From: Streptococcus pseudopneumoniae
Lineage (GTDB): Bacteria > Bacillota > Bacilli > Lactobacillales > Streptococcaceae
DNA: 64,000 nt
Direction: 5' to 3'
NCBI RefSeq assembly: GCF_001074155.1
Contig: NZ_JUUZ01000022.1
Location: 1 to 64,000 of the forward strand
The translations under genes and the position numbers were made by a program. Position 1 is the first letter of the stretch. Each line of letters begins with the position of its first letter. Positions 18,070-27,799 of the stretch are shown in pieces. The notes under the pieces are model-generated. The model did no database searches. It saw only the letters and a list, made by a program, of their open reading frames with translations, and was not told where the DNA came from.

Positions 18070-18927
18070 ATGAATTTTCAGCAATTATCTAATCTTCAAT
18101 ACTGGTCTAGTTTGTTTTCCAGTCCTTGGAGTATTGCGATAAATGTGATTGATATTCTAATCGTCGCTTATATCTTATATCAATTTACAAAATCAATTGC
18201 AGGAACTAAGATTATGATTCTGGTTCGAGGCGTTTTAGTTTTTATCTTAGCTCAGATTGCGGCTAATTTTTTGGGCTTGACGACTATTTCCTGGTTGATT
18301 AACCAATTGATTACCTATGGAGTTATCGCAGCTGTTGTTATCTTTTCTCCAGAAATTCGGACAGGTTTGGAACGATTAGGTCGAGCTACGGACTTCTTTT
18401 CAAATACTCCTATGAGTTCAGAAGAGCAGATGGTACAGGCTTTTGTAAAATCGGTTGAGTATATGAGCCCGCGAAAGATTGGAGCTTTGGTAGCTGTTCA
18501 ACGTGTGAGAACCTTGCAGGAGTACATCGTTACAGGAATTCCTTTGGATGCTAAGATTTCTGCTGAGTTATTAATTAACATCTTTATCCCTAATACGCCT
18601 CTCCATGACGGTGCAGTCATTATCAGTGGAGATCGGATTGCAGTAACTTCTGCCTATTTACCACTGACTGAAAACACAGGTATTTCCAAAGAGTTCGGAA
18701 CTCGTCACCGTGCAGCCATAGGTTTATCAGAAGTTTCAGATGCCCTTACTTTTGTTGTGTCTGAAGAAACTGGAGGGATATCCATCACCTATAATGGTGT
18801 CTTCAAACATGATCTAAGTTTGGAAGAATTCGAGGAAGAACTACGTCGTATTCTGATACCTAAGGATGAACAAGAACTAAGCTTAAAAGAACGTCTATTA
18901 GGAGGCTGGAATAATGAAAAGAAATAG
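18070..18927 (+). CDS. cdaA: Diadenylate cyclase CdaA (DacA)
   Basis: This 285-residue membrane enzyme makes cyclic di-AMP from two ATP. It has three N-terminal membrane helices (to about residue 95) and a DAC domain with the catalytic TPLHDGAVII (DGA near residue 180) and GTRHRAAIGLSE (RHR near 212). The start at ATG 18070 fits GGAGAGGGG; an in-frame TTG at 18052 is rejected. It overlaps cdaR by 14 bases and is followed by glmM, the conserved cdaA-cdaR-glmM operon in which both neighbours modulate the cyclase. Confidence 0.96.
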   Translation: MNFQQLSNLQYWSSLFSSPWSIAINVIDILIVAYILYQFTKSIAGTKIMILVRGVLVFILAQIAANFLGLTTISWLINQLITYGVIAAVVIFSPEIRTGLERLGRATDFFSNTPMSSEEQMVQAFVKSVEYMSPRKIGALVAVQRVRTLQEYIVTGIPLDAKISAELLINIFIPNTPLHDGAVIISGDRIAVTSAYLPLTENTGISKEFGTRHRAAIGLSEVSDALTFVVSEETGGISITYNGVFKHDLSLEEFEEELRRILIPKDEQELSLKERLLGGWNNEKK

Positions 18928-19693
18928 TCTTTATATCATCTCCTCACTCCTCTTTGCATGTGTCCTATTTATCTATGCAACATCAATCAATTATCAAAAC
19001 AATACCAACGCAAGACAAACTAAAACTGAAACCTATACCAATACAGTAGTCAATGTACCGATTGATATTCAATATGATAGTGAGCAATATTTTATCAGTG
19101 GTTTCAGCTCAGAAGTAACAGTGTTTCTAACGGGTTCAAATCGAGTCACCTTGGCTAGTGAGATGCAAGAGAGCACTCGTAAATTTAAAGTGACTGCTGA
19201 TTTGACGCAAGCTACAGAAGGAACGATTGAAGTTCCCTTGACCATTGAAAATCTTCCAAGTGGTTTGACAGCTGTAGCAACACCACAAAAGATCACAGTC
19301 AAGGTTGGTAAGAAAGTTACTCGAGATAATGTACCTGTTATACCTCAAATTGATTCTAGTCAAATTGATGAGAAGATTATAATCGAACGTGTGACTGTTT
19401 CTGATGAAAAAGTTTCAGTAACTAGTGATGCGGATACACTATCTAAGATTGATCGGATTGTTGCAGTTTTACCAACGAGTGAACAGATTACAGGGAACTA
19501 TTCTGGATCAGTTCCTTTGCAAGCTGTTGATAAAAATGGGGCTGTCTTACCAACAGTGATTACACCTTTTGAAACTACTATGAAAGTAACGACCAAAGCT
19601 GTAAGAACAACAAGTAGCACAACCACAACAAGTAATACTTCATCTACCGAAAACTCTTCAACGACAGCAGCAGAAACGAAGTCAGAATCTTAA
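18914..19693 (+). CDS. cdaR: CdaA regulator CdaR (YbbR-domain protein)
   Basis: This 259-residue protein has one N-terminal membrane anchor (LYIISSLLFACVLFIYATSI) and extracellular YbbR repeats (about residues 50-220). It ends in a Ser/Thr-rich low-complexity tail (residues 225-259) that may span the wall. CdaR binds and tunes CdaA. The 14-base overlap with cdaA suggests coupled translation. Confidence 0.92.
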   Translation: MKRNSLYIISSLLFACVLFIYATSINYQNNTNARQTKTETYTNTVVNVPIDIQYDSEQYFISGFSSEVTVFLTGSNRVTLASEMQESTRKFKVTADLTQATEGTIEVPLTIENLPSGLTAVATPQKITVKVGKKVTRDNVPVIPQIDSSQIDEKIIIERVTVSDEKVSVTSDADTLSKIDRIVAVLPTSEQITGNYSGSVPLQAVDKNGAVLPTVITPFETTMKVTTKAVRTTSSTTTTSNTSSTENSSTTAAETKSES

Positions 19694-19725
19694 AATAAAC
19701 ATTAAACTAGAAAAGGAATGATAAA

Positions 19726-21075
19726 ATGGGTAAATATTTTGGAACGGACGGAGTCCGAGGAGAAGCAAACGTAGAATTAACGCCAGAATTGGCCTTTAAA
19801 TTGGGTCGCTTTGGAGGATATGTCCTCAGTCAACATGCGACAGAAGCGCCTAAGGTTTTTGTTGGACGCGATTCACGTATCTCAGGTCAAATGCTAGAAG
19901 CAGCCTTGATTGCTGGTCTTCTTTCTGTGGGAATTCACGTTTATAAACTTGGTGTACTTGCTACGCCTGCAGTAGCATATTTGGTGAAAACTGAAGGAGC
20001 GAGCGCAGGTGTCATGATTTCAGCTAGCCACAACCCAGCCCTTGATAACGGGATTAAATTCTTTGGTGGAGATGGCTTTAAGCTAGACGATGAAAAAGAA
20101 GCAGAAATCGAAGCCTTGCTTGACGCCAGTGAAGATACTCTCCCACGTCCAAGTGCTGAAGGATTAGGTACTGTTGTTGATTACCCAGAAGGATTACGCA
20201 AGTATGAAGCCTACCTGGTTTCAACTGGAACAGCTCTTGAAGGGATGAAGGTAGCCTTGGATACTGCAAATGGAGCAGCTTCTACAAGTGCTCGTCAAAT
20301 TTTTGCAGATTTGGGTGCTCAAATCACTGTCATTGGAGAAACTCCAGATGGTTTGAACATTAACTTGAATGTTGGTTCGACTCATCCAGAAGCCTTGCAA
20401 GAACTTGTAAAAGAAAGTAAATCTGCCATTGGTTTAGCCTTTGATGGGGACAGCGATCGTTTGATTGCAGTAGATGAAAACGGTGAGATTGTCGACGGTG
20501 ATAAGATTATGTATATCATCGGTAAATACCTTTCTGAAAAAGGTCAATTGGCACAAAATACAATTGTAACAACAGTTATGTCCAACCTTGGTTTCCATAA
20601 AGCCTTGGATCGTGAAGGCATTAATAAAGCTGTCACTGCTGTTGGAGACCGCTATGTAGTTGAAGAAATGAGAAAATCAGGCTACAATCTCGGTGGAGAG
20701 CAGTCAGGTCATGTTATTTTGATGGACTATAACACAACTGGTGATGGTCAACTTTCAGCAGTTCAATTGACTAAGATCATGCAAGAAACAGGTAAGAGCT
20801 TATCTCAATTGGCTTCAGAAGTAACAATTTACCCACAAAAATTGGTTAATATCCGTGTGGAAAACACCATGAAAGACAAAGCCATGGAAGTACCAGCTAT
20901 CAAGGCTATTATCGATAAGATGGAAGAAGAGATGGCAGGTAACGGACGTATTCTCGTTCGCCCAAGTGGAACTGAGCCACTCTTGCGTGTCATGGCTGAA
21001 GCACCAACAACTGAAGAAGTAGATTACTATGTGGATACCATTGCTGAAGTTGTGAAAGCAGAAATCGGAATTTAG
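19726..21075 (+). CDS. glmM: Phosphoglucosamine mutase
   Basis: This 449-residue enzyme converts glucosamine-6-phosphate to glucosamine-1-phosphate for peptidoglycan and wall-polymer precursors. The phosphoserine loop [17 protein letters not shown] (around residue 100), metal loop AFDGDSDRL, sugar loop GGEQSGH and phosphate loop [12 protein letters not shown] are intact. It is third in the cdaA-cdaR-glmM operon, 32 bases after cdaR, with AAAGGAATG as ribosome site. Confidence 0.97.
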   Translation: MGKYFGTDGVRGEANVELTPELAFKLGRFGGYVLSQHATEAPKVFVGRDSRISGQMLEAALIAGLLSVGIHVYKLGVLATPAVAYLVKTEGASAGVMISASHNPALDNGIKFFGGDGFKLDDEKEAEIEALLDASEDTLPRPSAEGLGTVVDYPEGLRKYEAYLVSTGTALEGMKVALDTANGAASTSARQIFADLGAQITVIGETPDGLNINLNVGSTHPEALQELVKESKSAIGLAFDGDSDRLIAVDENGEIVDGDKIMYIIGKYLSEKGQLAQNTIVTTVMSNLGFHKALDREGINKAVTAVGDRYVVEEMRKSGYNLGGEQSGHVILMDYNTTGDGQLSAVQLTKIMQETGKSLSQLASEVTIYPQKLVNIRVENTMKDKAMEVPAIKAIIDKMEEEMAGNGRILVRPSGTEPLLRVMAEAPTTEEVDYYVDTIAEVVKAEIGI

Positions 21076-21104
21076 GAAAGTTAGCAGAAAATAAGAAAAT
21101 ATGT

Positions 21105-21110
21105 TACAAT
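21105..21110 (+). promoter_or_regulatory. Promoter -10 of the DUF1149 gene
   Basis: The extended -10 TGT-TACAAT lies 31 bases before the preferred ATG. Confidence 0.6.
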
Positions 21111-21141
21111 GTCAAAGTAAATTGTAACCATGGAGAATATG

Positions 21142-21516
21142 ATGAATTTAAAACGTGAACAAGAATTTGTAAGTCAGTATCACTTTGATGCGCGTAATTT
21201 TGAATGGGAAAATGAGAACGGAATTCCTGAAACAAAGGTTGATGTGAACTTCCAACTACTTCAACATGACCAAGAAAATCAGGTGACTTCTCTCGTAGTT
21301 GTTTTGAGCTTTATGATTGTCTTTGATAAATTTGTAATCAGTGGTACTATTTCTCAAGTCAACCACGTTGAAGGTCGTATCGTAGATCAACCAAGTGACT
21401 TTAGTCAAGAAGAAGTTGAGACGCTTGCTCGTCCTTCTTTGGATATGCTAAACCGTTTGACTTATGAAGTAACGGAAATTGCACTAGACTTACCAGGAAT
21501 TAATTTGGAGTTTTAA
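21142..21516 (+). CDS. DUF1149 family protein (SecB-like fold)
   Basis: This 124-residue protein is of the streptococcal DUF1149 family, which is grouped with SecB-like folds; the function is unproven. It is acidic, with a central beta-rich stretch ([27 protein letters not shown]) followed by a helix containing [21 protein letters not shown]. The start at 21142 is chosen because GGAG at 21132-21135 is 6 bases away; ATGs at 21130 and 21139 are in frame but fit worse. The DegV gene follows after 4 bases. Confidence 0.8.
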   Translation: MNLKREQEFVSQYHFDARNFEWENENGIPETKVDVNFQLLQHDQENQVTSLVVVLSFMIVFDKFVISGTISQVNHVEGRIVDQPSDFSQEEVETLARPSLDMLNRLTYEVTEIALDLPGINLEF

Positions 21517-21520
21517 AAAA

Positions 21521-22369
21521 ATGAAATTAGCGGTCATAACAGACTCATCTGCTTTTCTACAAGCGGAAATCTTGCGGAAAGAAGATTTATTTGTGCTTGA
21601 CATTCCTGTGAATATCGACGGACAGGAGTATGTTGAAGGTGTAAATCTAACCGCTCAAGAATTTTATGAAAAAATGGCTCGTTCATCTGAACTGCCTAAA
21701 ACAAGTCAACCAAGTATTGCAAAGTTGGATGAAATTTTATCGTCATTAAAAGAAAAAGGGTATACTCATGTTTTGGGTCTCTTTCTATCTTCTGGAATCT
21801 CAGGGTTTCACCAGAATATCCAGTATATGACGGATGAGTTTGAAGGTCTAACCATTGCTTTTCCTGATACTCGTATTACAAGTGCCCCTCTAGGTTTCAT
21901 GGTGGAAAGTGTGTTTCAGTGGTCTGAGCAGGGAGATGATTTCCAGTCTATACTAGATAAGATAACAGAACAGATTGAAAATACTTCTGCCTTTATCATG
22001 GTAGATGATCTTGATCATTTGGTTAAAGGTGGTCGTTTATCAAACGGCGCAGCCATTTTAGGAAATCTTCTTAGCATTAAACCAATCCTCTATTTCAATG
22101 ACCAAGGTGTTATCGAAGTTTATGAGAAGGTTCGTACAGAGAAGAAAGCAACAAAACGTTTGGTTGAAATTGTCAAAGAAGTAACAAGTAATGGAAATTA
22201 TCAGATTACTGTAATTCATGGGAATGCTCCTCAAAAAGCAGCTGATTTACTTCAGCTTTTGTTAGACGGCGGAGTAGCTACAGACATTTCAATTGCAACC
22301 TTCGGTAGTGTCATCGGGACTCACCTTGGAGAAGGTAGTATCGCTCTGAGCTACACTCCAATTGTATAG
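21521..22369 (+). CDS. DegV family fatty-acid-binding protein
   Basis: This 282-residue protein has the DegV fold. The N-terminal fatty-acid-binding Ser region is VITDSSAFL, followed by TSQPS near residue 61 and [10 protein letters not shown] near residue 87. DegV (FakB) proteins present fatty acids to the kinase FakA for phospholipid synthesis. Which fatty acid it binds cannot be told. It is co-transcribed with DUF1149 (4-base gap). Confidence 0.88.
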   Translation: MKLAVITDSSAFLQAEILRKEDLFVLDIPVNIDGQEYVEGVNLTAQEFYEKMARSSELPKTSQPSIAKLDEILSSLKEKGYTHVLGLFLSSGISGFHQNIQYMTDEFEGLTIAFPDTRITSAPLGFMVESVFQWSEQGDDFQSILDKITEQIENTSAFIMVDDLDHLVKGGRLSNGAAILGNLLSIKPILYFNDQGVIEVYEKVRTEKKATKRLVEIVKEVTSNGNYQITVIHGNAPQKAADLLQLLLDGGVATDISIATFGSVIGTHLGEGSIALSYTPIV

Positions 22370-22370
22370 T

Positions 22371-22531
22371 TTCGTAATGTGGGCAGCTAACGTCCTTTGT
22401 ATCTTAGAATTGAACACGCCTGGAACCCTATGTGAAAAAGATAGTTCTTCCAAGGAGAAGAAACTCCTTGATCAGAACTCCTATTTTCACTTTGTGTTCT
22501 TACAGGCTTTGTATCTTAAATAGGAGTAAAG
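22371..22531 (+). promoter_or_regulatory. Structured 5' leader of dapB, candidate translational RNA switch
   Basis: A long hairpin covers 22432-22490 with three paired blocks: GTGAAAA/TTTTCAC, AGTTCT/AGAACT and CAAGGAG/CTCCTTG. The bases ACTCCTATTT (22477-22486), part of its 3' arm, are also perfectly complementary to AAATAGGAGT (22518-22527), which contains the dapB Shine-Dalgarno. Further complementary pairs are GAACAC (22412-22417) with GTGTTC (22494-22499), and GCCTG (22418-22422) with CAGGC (22503-22507); their order is crossing, so they form a pseudoknot or exclude each other. A 12-nt direct repeat CTTTGTATCTTA (22395-22406, 22507-22518) flanks the hairpin. No T-run, so not a terminator. 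I do not recognise a named riboswitch; relation to the streptococcal asd motif is untested. Confidence 0.65.
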
Positions 22532-23299
22532 ATGAGTATTCGAGTGATTATTGCTGGTTTTAAGGGAAGAATGGGCCAATCTGCTTGTCAGATGGTTTTG
22601 TCTGATCCTGAACTTGAACTAGTAGCTGTTTTGGATCCTTTTGAGTCTGCATCTGAATGGCAAGGAATTCCAGTATTCAATGATAAAAATGACTTAGCGG
22701 GCTTTGATGCCCATGTTTGGGTAGACTTTACTACACCAGCTGTCGCCTATGAGAATACACGCTTTGCTCTTGAAAATGGCTTTGCTCCAGTAGTAGGAAC
22801 GACAGGTTTCACCAGTCAAGAAATCGAAGAATTAAAAGAATTGTCTCGTTCCAAAGGCTTGGGTGGCCTAATTGCTCCCAATTTTGCCTTGGGTGCTGTC
22901 TTACTGATGCAATTTGCAGCACAGGCAGCTAAATACTTCCCAAACGTGGAGATTATTGAACTTCACCATGACAAGAAAAAAGATGCTCCAAGCGGGACAG
23001 CTATCAAAACAGCTGAGTTGATGGCACAAGTTCGTGAGTCTATTCAACAAGGTGCTAGCGATGAGGAAGAACTCATTGCAGGAGCACGTGGAGCTAACTT
23101 TGATGGTATGCGTATCCACTCAGTTCGCTTGCCAGGTTTGGTAGCTCATCAAGAGGTCATTTTTGGAAATCAAGGAGAAGGACTGACCCTGCGTCATGAC
23201 TCCTATGATCGTAGCTCCTTCATGACAGGGGTGAATTTGGGAATCAAAGAAGTTGTCAAGCGTCATGAGCTTGTCTATGGATTAGAACACTTACTATGA
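22532..23299 (+). CDS. dapB: 4-hydroxy-tetrahydrodipicolinate reductase
   Basis: This 255-residue enzyme performs the second committed step toward lysine. The NAD(P)H motif is GFKGRMGQS at the N-terminus. The substrate/catalytic motif [22 protein letters not shown] (around residue 145) contains the catalytic His and Lys. It starts a four-gene operon with cca, an ABC-F gene and a membrane protein, all joined by overlaps. It is preceded by a structured leader that can mask its Shine-Dalgarno AGGAG at 22522-22526. Confidence 0.96.
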   Translation: MSIRVIIAGFKGRMGQSACQMVLSDPELELVAVLDPFESASEWQGIPVFNDKNDLAGFDAHVWVDFTTPAVAYENTRFALENGFAPVVGTTGFTSQEIEELKELSRSKGLGGLIAPNFALGAVLLMQFAAQAAKYFPNVEIIELHHDKKKDAPSGTAIKTAELMAQVRESIQQGASDEEELIAGARGANFDGMRIHSVRLPGLVAHQEVIFGNQGEGLTLRHDSYDRSSFMTGVNLGIKEVVKRHELVYGLEHLL

Positions 23300-24495
23300 A
23301 ATTAACAAAAATGCCTTCTGAATTTCAGAAGGCTTTACCAGTATTAGAAAAAATTAAAGAAGCAGGATTTGAGGCTTATTTTGTGGGTGGCTCTGTTAGG
23401 GATGCCCTACTCAATCGCCCCATCCATGATGTGGATATCGCGACTTCATCTTATCCTGAAGAGACTAAGCAGATTTTTCCACGCACAGCTGATATCGGCA
23501 TTGAGCATGGGACCGTTTTGGTTTTAGATGGAGATGAAGAGTACGAAGTAACCACTTTTCGAACAGAGGATGTCTATGTAGACTATCGGAGACCAAGTTC
23601 TGTTTCTTTTGTTCGTTCACTCGAAGAAGATCTCAAACGCCGAGATTTCACAGTCAATGCCTTTGCCTTGGATGAGTCTGGGGAAATCGTCGATTTATTT
23701 GATGGTCTCAAAGATTTAGAAAATCAAGTCCTGCGAGCTGTCGGTGTAGCTAGTGAACGTTTCAATGAAGACGCTCTACGCATCATGCGTGGCTTTCGTT
23801 TCCAAGCTAGTCTTGGTTTTGAACTCGAGCAAGAAACGTTTGAAGCTATGAAGGACTTAACGCCACTCTTAGATAAAATCTCTGTGGAGCGCACCTTTGT
23901 CGAGTTTGATAAGCTTTTACTGGCTCCCTATTGGCGACTAGGTTTATCATCTATGATTGAGAGTCAAGCTTATGATTATCTTCCAGATATGGTAGGCAGT
24001 CAGGAGAAACTCCAGTCTTTGTTTGATTTAGAAAAAGATTTTACTTTTGAATCTTCTGAGCAAGCTTGGGCAGCACTTTTATGGGTTTTAGAAGTGGAAG
24101 ATGCTCAACAATTTTTGAAACATTGGAAGACTTCACGTCAGTTTGCTAGGAAAGTACAGGATTTACTAACTATTTTGGAATTGCGTGAAGAGGGTAAATT
24201 AAGTAAACGCGATTGTTACTGCTTTGACTTGGATTCCCTTCTACAGACTGAAAATCTTCGCAGAGCTCAAGGGAAGGAAGTCAACCCACAAGCAATCACA
24301 GAAACCTACGAGAGCTTGACTATTCATGATAAGAAAGAGATGCAAATTAATGGTGGCATTCTCATCAAGGAATATGGCTATCATCCAGGTCCAGAATTAG
24401 GAGATGTTTTAGAGGAAATTGAGTACGCTATTGTGGATGGTAATCTAGATAATGAAGTGGAAGCCATTCATGCATACTTAAGGGAGAGAAAATGA
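23296..24495 (+). CDS. cca: CCA tRNA nucleotidyltransferase
   Basis: This 399-residue class II nucleotidyltransferase adds or repairs the tRNA 3' CCA end. The head domain shows [24 protein letters not shown] with the metal-binding Asp pair, then [13 protein letters not shown], and the neck motif [13 protein letters not shown]. The length matches Gram-positive CCA-adding enzymes. It overlaps dapB (ATGA) and the following ABC-F gene (ATGA). Confidence 0.95.
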   Translation: MKLTKMPSEFQKALPVLEKIKEAGFEAYFVGGSVRDALLNRPIHDVDIATSSYPEETKQIFPRTADIGIEHGTVLVLDGDEEYEVTTFRTEDVYVDYRRPSSVSFVRSLEEDLKRRDFTVNAFALDESGEIVDLFDGLKDLENQVLRAVGVASERFNEDALRIMRGFRFQASLGFELEQETFEAMKDLTPLLDKISVERTFVEFDKLLLAPYWRLGLSSMIESQAYDYLPDMVGSQEKLQSLFDLEKDFTFESSEQAWAALLWVLEVEDAQQFLKHWKTSRQFARKVQDLLTILELREEGKLSKRDCYCFDLDSLLQTENLRRAQGKEVNPQAITETYESLTIHDKKEMQINGGILIKEYGYHPGPELGDVLEEIEYAIVDGNLDNEVEAIHAYLRERK

Positions 24496-26360
24496 GTGAT
24501 TTTATCGTTGAAAAACTAAGTAAATCCGTTGGTGATAAGACTGTTTTTAAGGATATTTCCTTTATTATCCATGACTTGGATAGAATCGGTCTTATCGGTG
24601 TCAACGGAACTGGGAAAACGACCCTTCTAGATGTGCTTTCAGGTGTTTCAGGTTTTGATGGCGATATTAGCCCTTTTTCAGCAAAGAGTGATTACAAGAT
24701 TGGCTACCTGACTCAAAATCCCGATTTTGATGATAGTAAGACTGTCTTGGATACTGTTTTATCCAGTGATTTGAAAGAAATTCAGTTGATTCGGGAGTAT
24801 GAACTGCTTATGCTCAACTACAGTGAGGACAAGCAGGCGCGTCTAGAACGGGTCATGGCGGAGATGGATTCTCTCCAAGCATGGGAAATCGAAAGTCAGG
24901 TCAAGACTGTTCTCAGTAAACTAGGCATTCAAGAATTATCGACTCCTGTTGGGGCTTTGTCAGGTGGTCTTCGTAGACGGGTTCAATTGGCGCAAGTGCT
25001 TTTAGGAAATCATGACCTCTTGCTTCTTGATGAGCCAACCAACCATCTGGACATTGCGACCATTGAATGGCTGACACTTTTCTTGAAGAATTCCAAGAAG
25101 ACCGTCCTCTTCATCACCCACGATCGTTATTTCCTGGATGCTCTTTCTACGCGAATTTTTGAATTGGATAGAGGTGGATTGACCGAGTATCAGGGGAATT
25201 ACCAAGATTATGTCCGTCTCAAGGCTGAACAGGATGAGCGTGACGCCGCTCTTCTTCACAAAAAGGAACAACTTTACAAACAAGAATTAGCTTGGATGAG
25301 ACGGCAACCTCAAGCTCGTGCGACCAAGCAACAAGCTCGTATCAATCGATTCCATGACTTGAAAAAGGAAGTTTCAGATACTATCGTTGAGACAGACTTG
25401 AGCATGAATTTTGAAACTAGCCGTATCGGTAAAAAAGTTATCGAGTTTAAGGATGTTTCCTTTGCCTATGACGATAAACCGATTCTGAAACATTTTAATC
25501 TTTTGGTACAAGCCAAAGACCGTATCGGAATCGTCGGGGACAATGGTGTTGGGAAGTCAACCCTTCTTAACCTTATTGCAGGAAGACTTGAAGCTACTGA
25601 AGGACAAGTTATCATCGGTGAAACAGTTCGTATCGCTTATTTCTCTCAACAAATTGAAGGTTTGGATGAGAGTAAGCGGGTTATCAATTACCTGCAGGAA
25701 GTGGCAGAAGAGGTTAAAACTAGCGGTGGAACTACGACATCCATTGCAGAATTACTAGAACAATTTCTTTTTCCTCGTTCAACTCATGGCACCTTAATTG
25801 AGAAGCTATCAGGTGGAGAGAAGAAACGTCTTTACCTCCTCAAACTACTCCTTGAAAAACCCAATGTGCTTCTCTTGGACGAACCGACCAATGACCTAGA
25901 CATTGCGACCTTAACAGTTCTAGAAAATTTCTTACAAGGTTTTGCAGGACCAGTCTTGACCGTTAGTCACGATCGCTATTTCCTTGATAAGGTAGCAACT
26001 AAGATTCTTGCTTTTGAGGATGGGACCATCCGTCCTTTCTTTGGCAATTATACAGATTATCTAGATGAAAAGGCCTTTGAAGCAGAAGCCTTAACACAAA
26101 GTCAAAAAGTTGAGAAGGAAAAAGTCGTTAAAGTCCGTGAAGAGAAGAAACGGATGACCTACCAAGAAAAGCAGGAGTGGGCAAGTATTGAAGGTGACAT
26201 CGAAGCCTTGGAAAACCGCATCTCTTCTATAGAGGAAGAAATGCTAGCAAATGGTTCTGACTTTGGGAAACTAGCTACCCTTCAAAAAGAGCTGGATGAG
26301 AAAAATGAAGACTTGCTGGAAAAATATGAACGCTATGAATATTTAAGTGAGTTAGTATAA
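24492..26360 (+). CDS. ABC-F family ATPase (ribosome-associated, EttA/Uup/YfmR group)
   Basis: This 622-residue soluble protein has two ABC domains and no membrane segments. Domain 1 has [19 protein letters not shown] and [11 protein letters not shown]. The linker (about residues 240-305) is rich in basic residues, including [12 protein letters not shown], as expected for the tRNA-interacting P-site motif. Domain 2 has [17 protein letters not shown] and [11 protein letters not shown]. The C-terminus (from about 530) is a coiled coil rich in Glu/Lys. These proteins act in translation or, in some members, antibiotic protection; housekeeping is more likely given the conserved operon. Confidence 0.92.
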   Translation: MSDFIVEKLSKSVGDKTVFKDISFIIHDLDRIGLIGVNGTGKTTLLDVLSGVSGFDGDISPFSAKSDYKIGYLTQNPDFDDSKTVLDTVLSSDLKEIQLIREYELLMLNYSEDKQARLERVMAEMDSLQAWEIESQVKTVLSKLGIQELSTPVGALSGGLRRRVQLAQVLLGNHDLLLLDEPTNHLDIATIEWLTLFLKNSKKTVLFITHDRYFLDALSTRIFELDRGGLTEYQGNYQDYVRLKAEQDERDAALLHKKEQLYKQELAWMRRQPQARATKQQARINRFHDLKKEVSDTIVETDLSMNFETSRIGKKVIEFKDVSFAYDDKPILKHFNLLVQAKDRIGIVGDNGVGKSTLLNLIAGRLEATEGQVIIGETVRIAYFSQQIEGLDESKRVINYLQEVAEEVKTSGGTTTSIAELLEQFLFPRSTHGTLIEKLSGGEKKRLYLLKLLLEKPNVLLLDEPTNDLDIATLTVLENFLQGFAGPVLTVSHDRYFLDKVATKILAFEDGTIRPFFGNYTDYLDEKAFEAEALTQSQKVEKEKVVKVREEKKRMTYQEKQEWASIEGDIEALENRISSIEEEMLANGSDFGKLATLQKELDEKNEDLLEKYERYEYLSELV

Positions 26361-26953
26361 TGGAAGAAACAATTATTAAATGGAGTAGTAAGAAAATTGT
26401 TTTGAGCCTTATTCTTTATCTACTAGAATTGGCTCTTCTACTTTGGATCTTTTCGTTTTTGCTGAGCTATCCTGAAGAACCACCTGCGGGATTGGTGGCC
26501 TTAATCCTCTTTATTGGTTTCTTAATCCTCATCGTTGGTTTCATTTTGTATCAACGTTTGCGACTGCTTTTTTCTGATAAAGAGTATTTAAAATGTACAG
26601 CTCAAGGATTTTCCTATAAACCATATCCAAAGAAAGACTGGGAGTTTTATTCCTGGGGACAGGTAGAACAGTTTGCTCTCACGAGAATTAAGGGTAGTAG
26701 AAATGCAAGGGATTTTTATTTGATTGAGGTTCGGTTTTATGACAAGGAACTTTTAAAATCCAACTCTTTCTGGAATCGTCTTCGAAGTAGATTTACAAGT
26801 TCAAAACATTCTAACGTTTTGAAAATCCCAATCTATTTGCTGGATGTTGGCTTACCAAAGAGAGTATTTGAAACCATGTCTTACTTTGAGCGAGAGTGGC
26901 GCATCCAACAAAATCGCGAGCGAAATCAAAGCACTAAAAGCAAAAAGAAGTAA
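26360..26953 (+). CDS. Membrane protein with two N-terminal helices, unknown function
   Basis: This 197-residue protein has two hydrophobic helices (about residues 13-37 and 44-65). A cytoplasmic, mixed alpha/beta domain follows (about 75-180) and resembles a bacterial PH-like domain in its strand pattern (e.g. GFSYKPYPKKDWEFYSWGQVEQFAL). The C-terminal tail is very basic. It starts within the stop of the ABC-F gene (TAATG), so it is the last, coupled gene of the dapB operon. No function can be assigned. Confidence 0.7.
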   Translation: MEETIIKWSSKKIVLSLILYLLELALLLWIFSFLLSYPEEPPAGLVALILFIGFLILIVGFILYQRLRLLFSDKEYLKCTAQGFSYKPYPKKDWEFYSWGQVEQFALTRIKGSRNARDFYLIEVRFYDKELLKSNSFWNRLRSRFTSSKHSNVLKIPIYLLDVGLPKRVFETMSYFEREWRIQQNRERNQSTKSKKK

Positions 26954-27054
26954 GTACTTCATTCAGCGAATGCTAGCAACAATTGAAGAAAAAATGAGAA
27001 GTCTTGTACCAAGTTTCAAGGCTTCTTTCTATTTTGCTTTTCTAGGAATTATGG

Positions 27055-27060
27055 TATAAT
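27055..27060 (+). promoter_or_regulatory. apt promoter -10
   Basis: The extended -10 TGG-TATAAT is 32 bases before the apt ATG; a TTGCTT lies 15 bases upstream. Confidence 0.7.
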
Positions 27061-27092
27061 AGGGAGTAAAAACTTTAAAAGAAAGAAACGCT

Positions 27093-27605
27093 ATGAACTT
27101 AAAAGATTACATTGCAAGTATTGAAAATTATCCACAAGAAGGAATTACATTCCGTGATATCAGCCCTTTGATGGCTAACGGCAATGCCTACAGCTACGCT
27201 GTTCGTGAAATTGTTCAATATGCTACTGACAAAAAGATCGATATGATCGTGGGGCCAGAAGCGCGTGGATTTATCGTTGGATGTCCAGTTGCTTTTGAGT
27301 TGGGAATTGGTTTTGCACCTGTTCGTAAACCAGGGAAATTGCCACGCGAAGTGATTTCAGCTGACTACGAAAAAGAATATGGTGTTGATACTTTGACCAT
27401 GCACGCAGATGCTATCAAACCAGGTCAACGTGTTCTTATTGTAGATGACCTCTTGGCAACAGGTGGTACTGTTAAGGCTACAATCGAAATGATTGAGAAA
27501 TTAGGAGGTGTCGTAGCTGGTTGTGCCTTCTTGATTGAGCTTGATGAGCTAAAAGGTCGTGAGGCAATCGGAGATTACGATTATAAAGTTTTGATGCATT
27601 ATTAA
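27093..27605 (+). CDS. apt: Adenine phosphoribosyltransferase
   Basis: This 170-residue purine salvage enzyme makes AMP from adenine and PRPP. The adenine-binding region is [25 protein letters not shown] is conserved, and the PRPP loop is [13 protein letters not shown]. The length is normal. It is monocistronic, with its own promoter and terminator. Confidence 0.97.
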   Translation: MNLKDYIASIENYPQEGITFRDISPLMANGNAYSYAVREIVQYATDKKIDMIVGPEARGFIVGCPVAFELGIGFAPVRKPGKLPREVISADYEKEYGVDTLTMHADAIKPGQRVLIVDDLLATGGTVKATIEMIEKLGGVVAGCAFLIELDELKGREAIGDYDYKVLMHY

Positions 27606-27607
27606 TG

Positions 27608-27635
27608 AAAAACAGTCCCTAGGGCTGTTTTCTCT
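27608..27635 (+). terminator. apt terminator
   Basis: An AAACAG-CCC/GGG-CTGTTT stem with one bulged T is followed by TTCTCTT. Confidence 0.7.
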
Positions 27636-27678
27636 TAATGATGATATAAAAAAAGGCTATATCTAGTTAGAGAAAAAC

Positions 27679-27695
27679 TATAATTGAAAACTATA
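27679..27695 (+). promoter_or_regulatory. MET-box-like operator before metA
   Basis: TATAATTGAAAACTATA differs at two positions from the streptococcal MET-box consensus TATAGTTTNAAACTATA, bound by the LysR-family methionine regulator (MetR/MtaR). It overlaps the -35 TTGAAA (27684-27689). The sequence shows the match; the regulator assignment is from known family consensus. Confidence 0.65.
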
Positions 27696-27712
27696 TCTTC
27701 TTACAGTATAAT
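27684..27712 (+). promoter_or_regulatory. metA promoter
   Basis: A -35 TTGAAA (27684-27689), a 17-base spacer and a -10 TATAAT (27707-27712). The predicted leader is about 81 nt and contains a hairpin with TGTCATC (27725-27731) paired to GATGACA (27750-27756), with an inner TGGA/TCCA stem. Confidence 0.7.
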
Positions 27713-27799
27713 AAAGGGAAGAAGTGTCATCTGCTGGATTTTTCCATTTGATGACAGTCAGGTTACTTGAGTCCAGTATGATACAGTTAGGAGATTTCC

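Noticed and set aside
22371..22531. dapB leader as a T-box or a standard lysine riboswitch
   Set aside because: I cannot find a T-box antiterminator sequence, a terminator with T-run, or the five-helix lysine aptamer layout; the region is too short for the latter.
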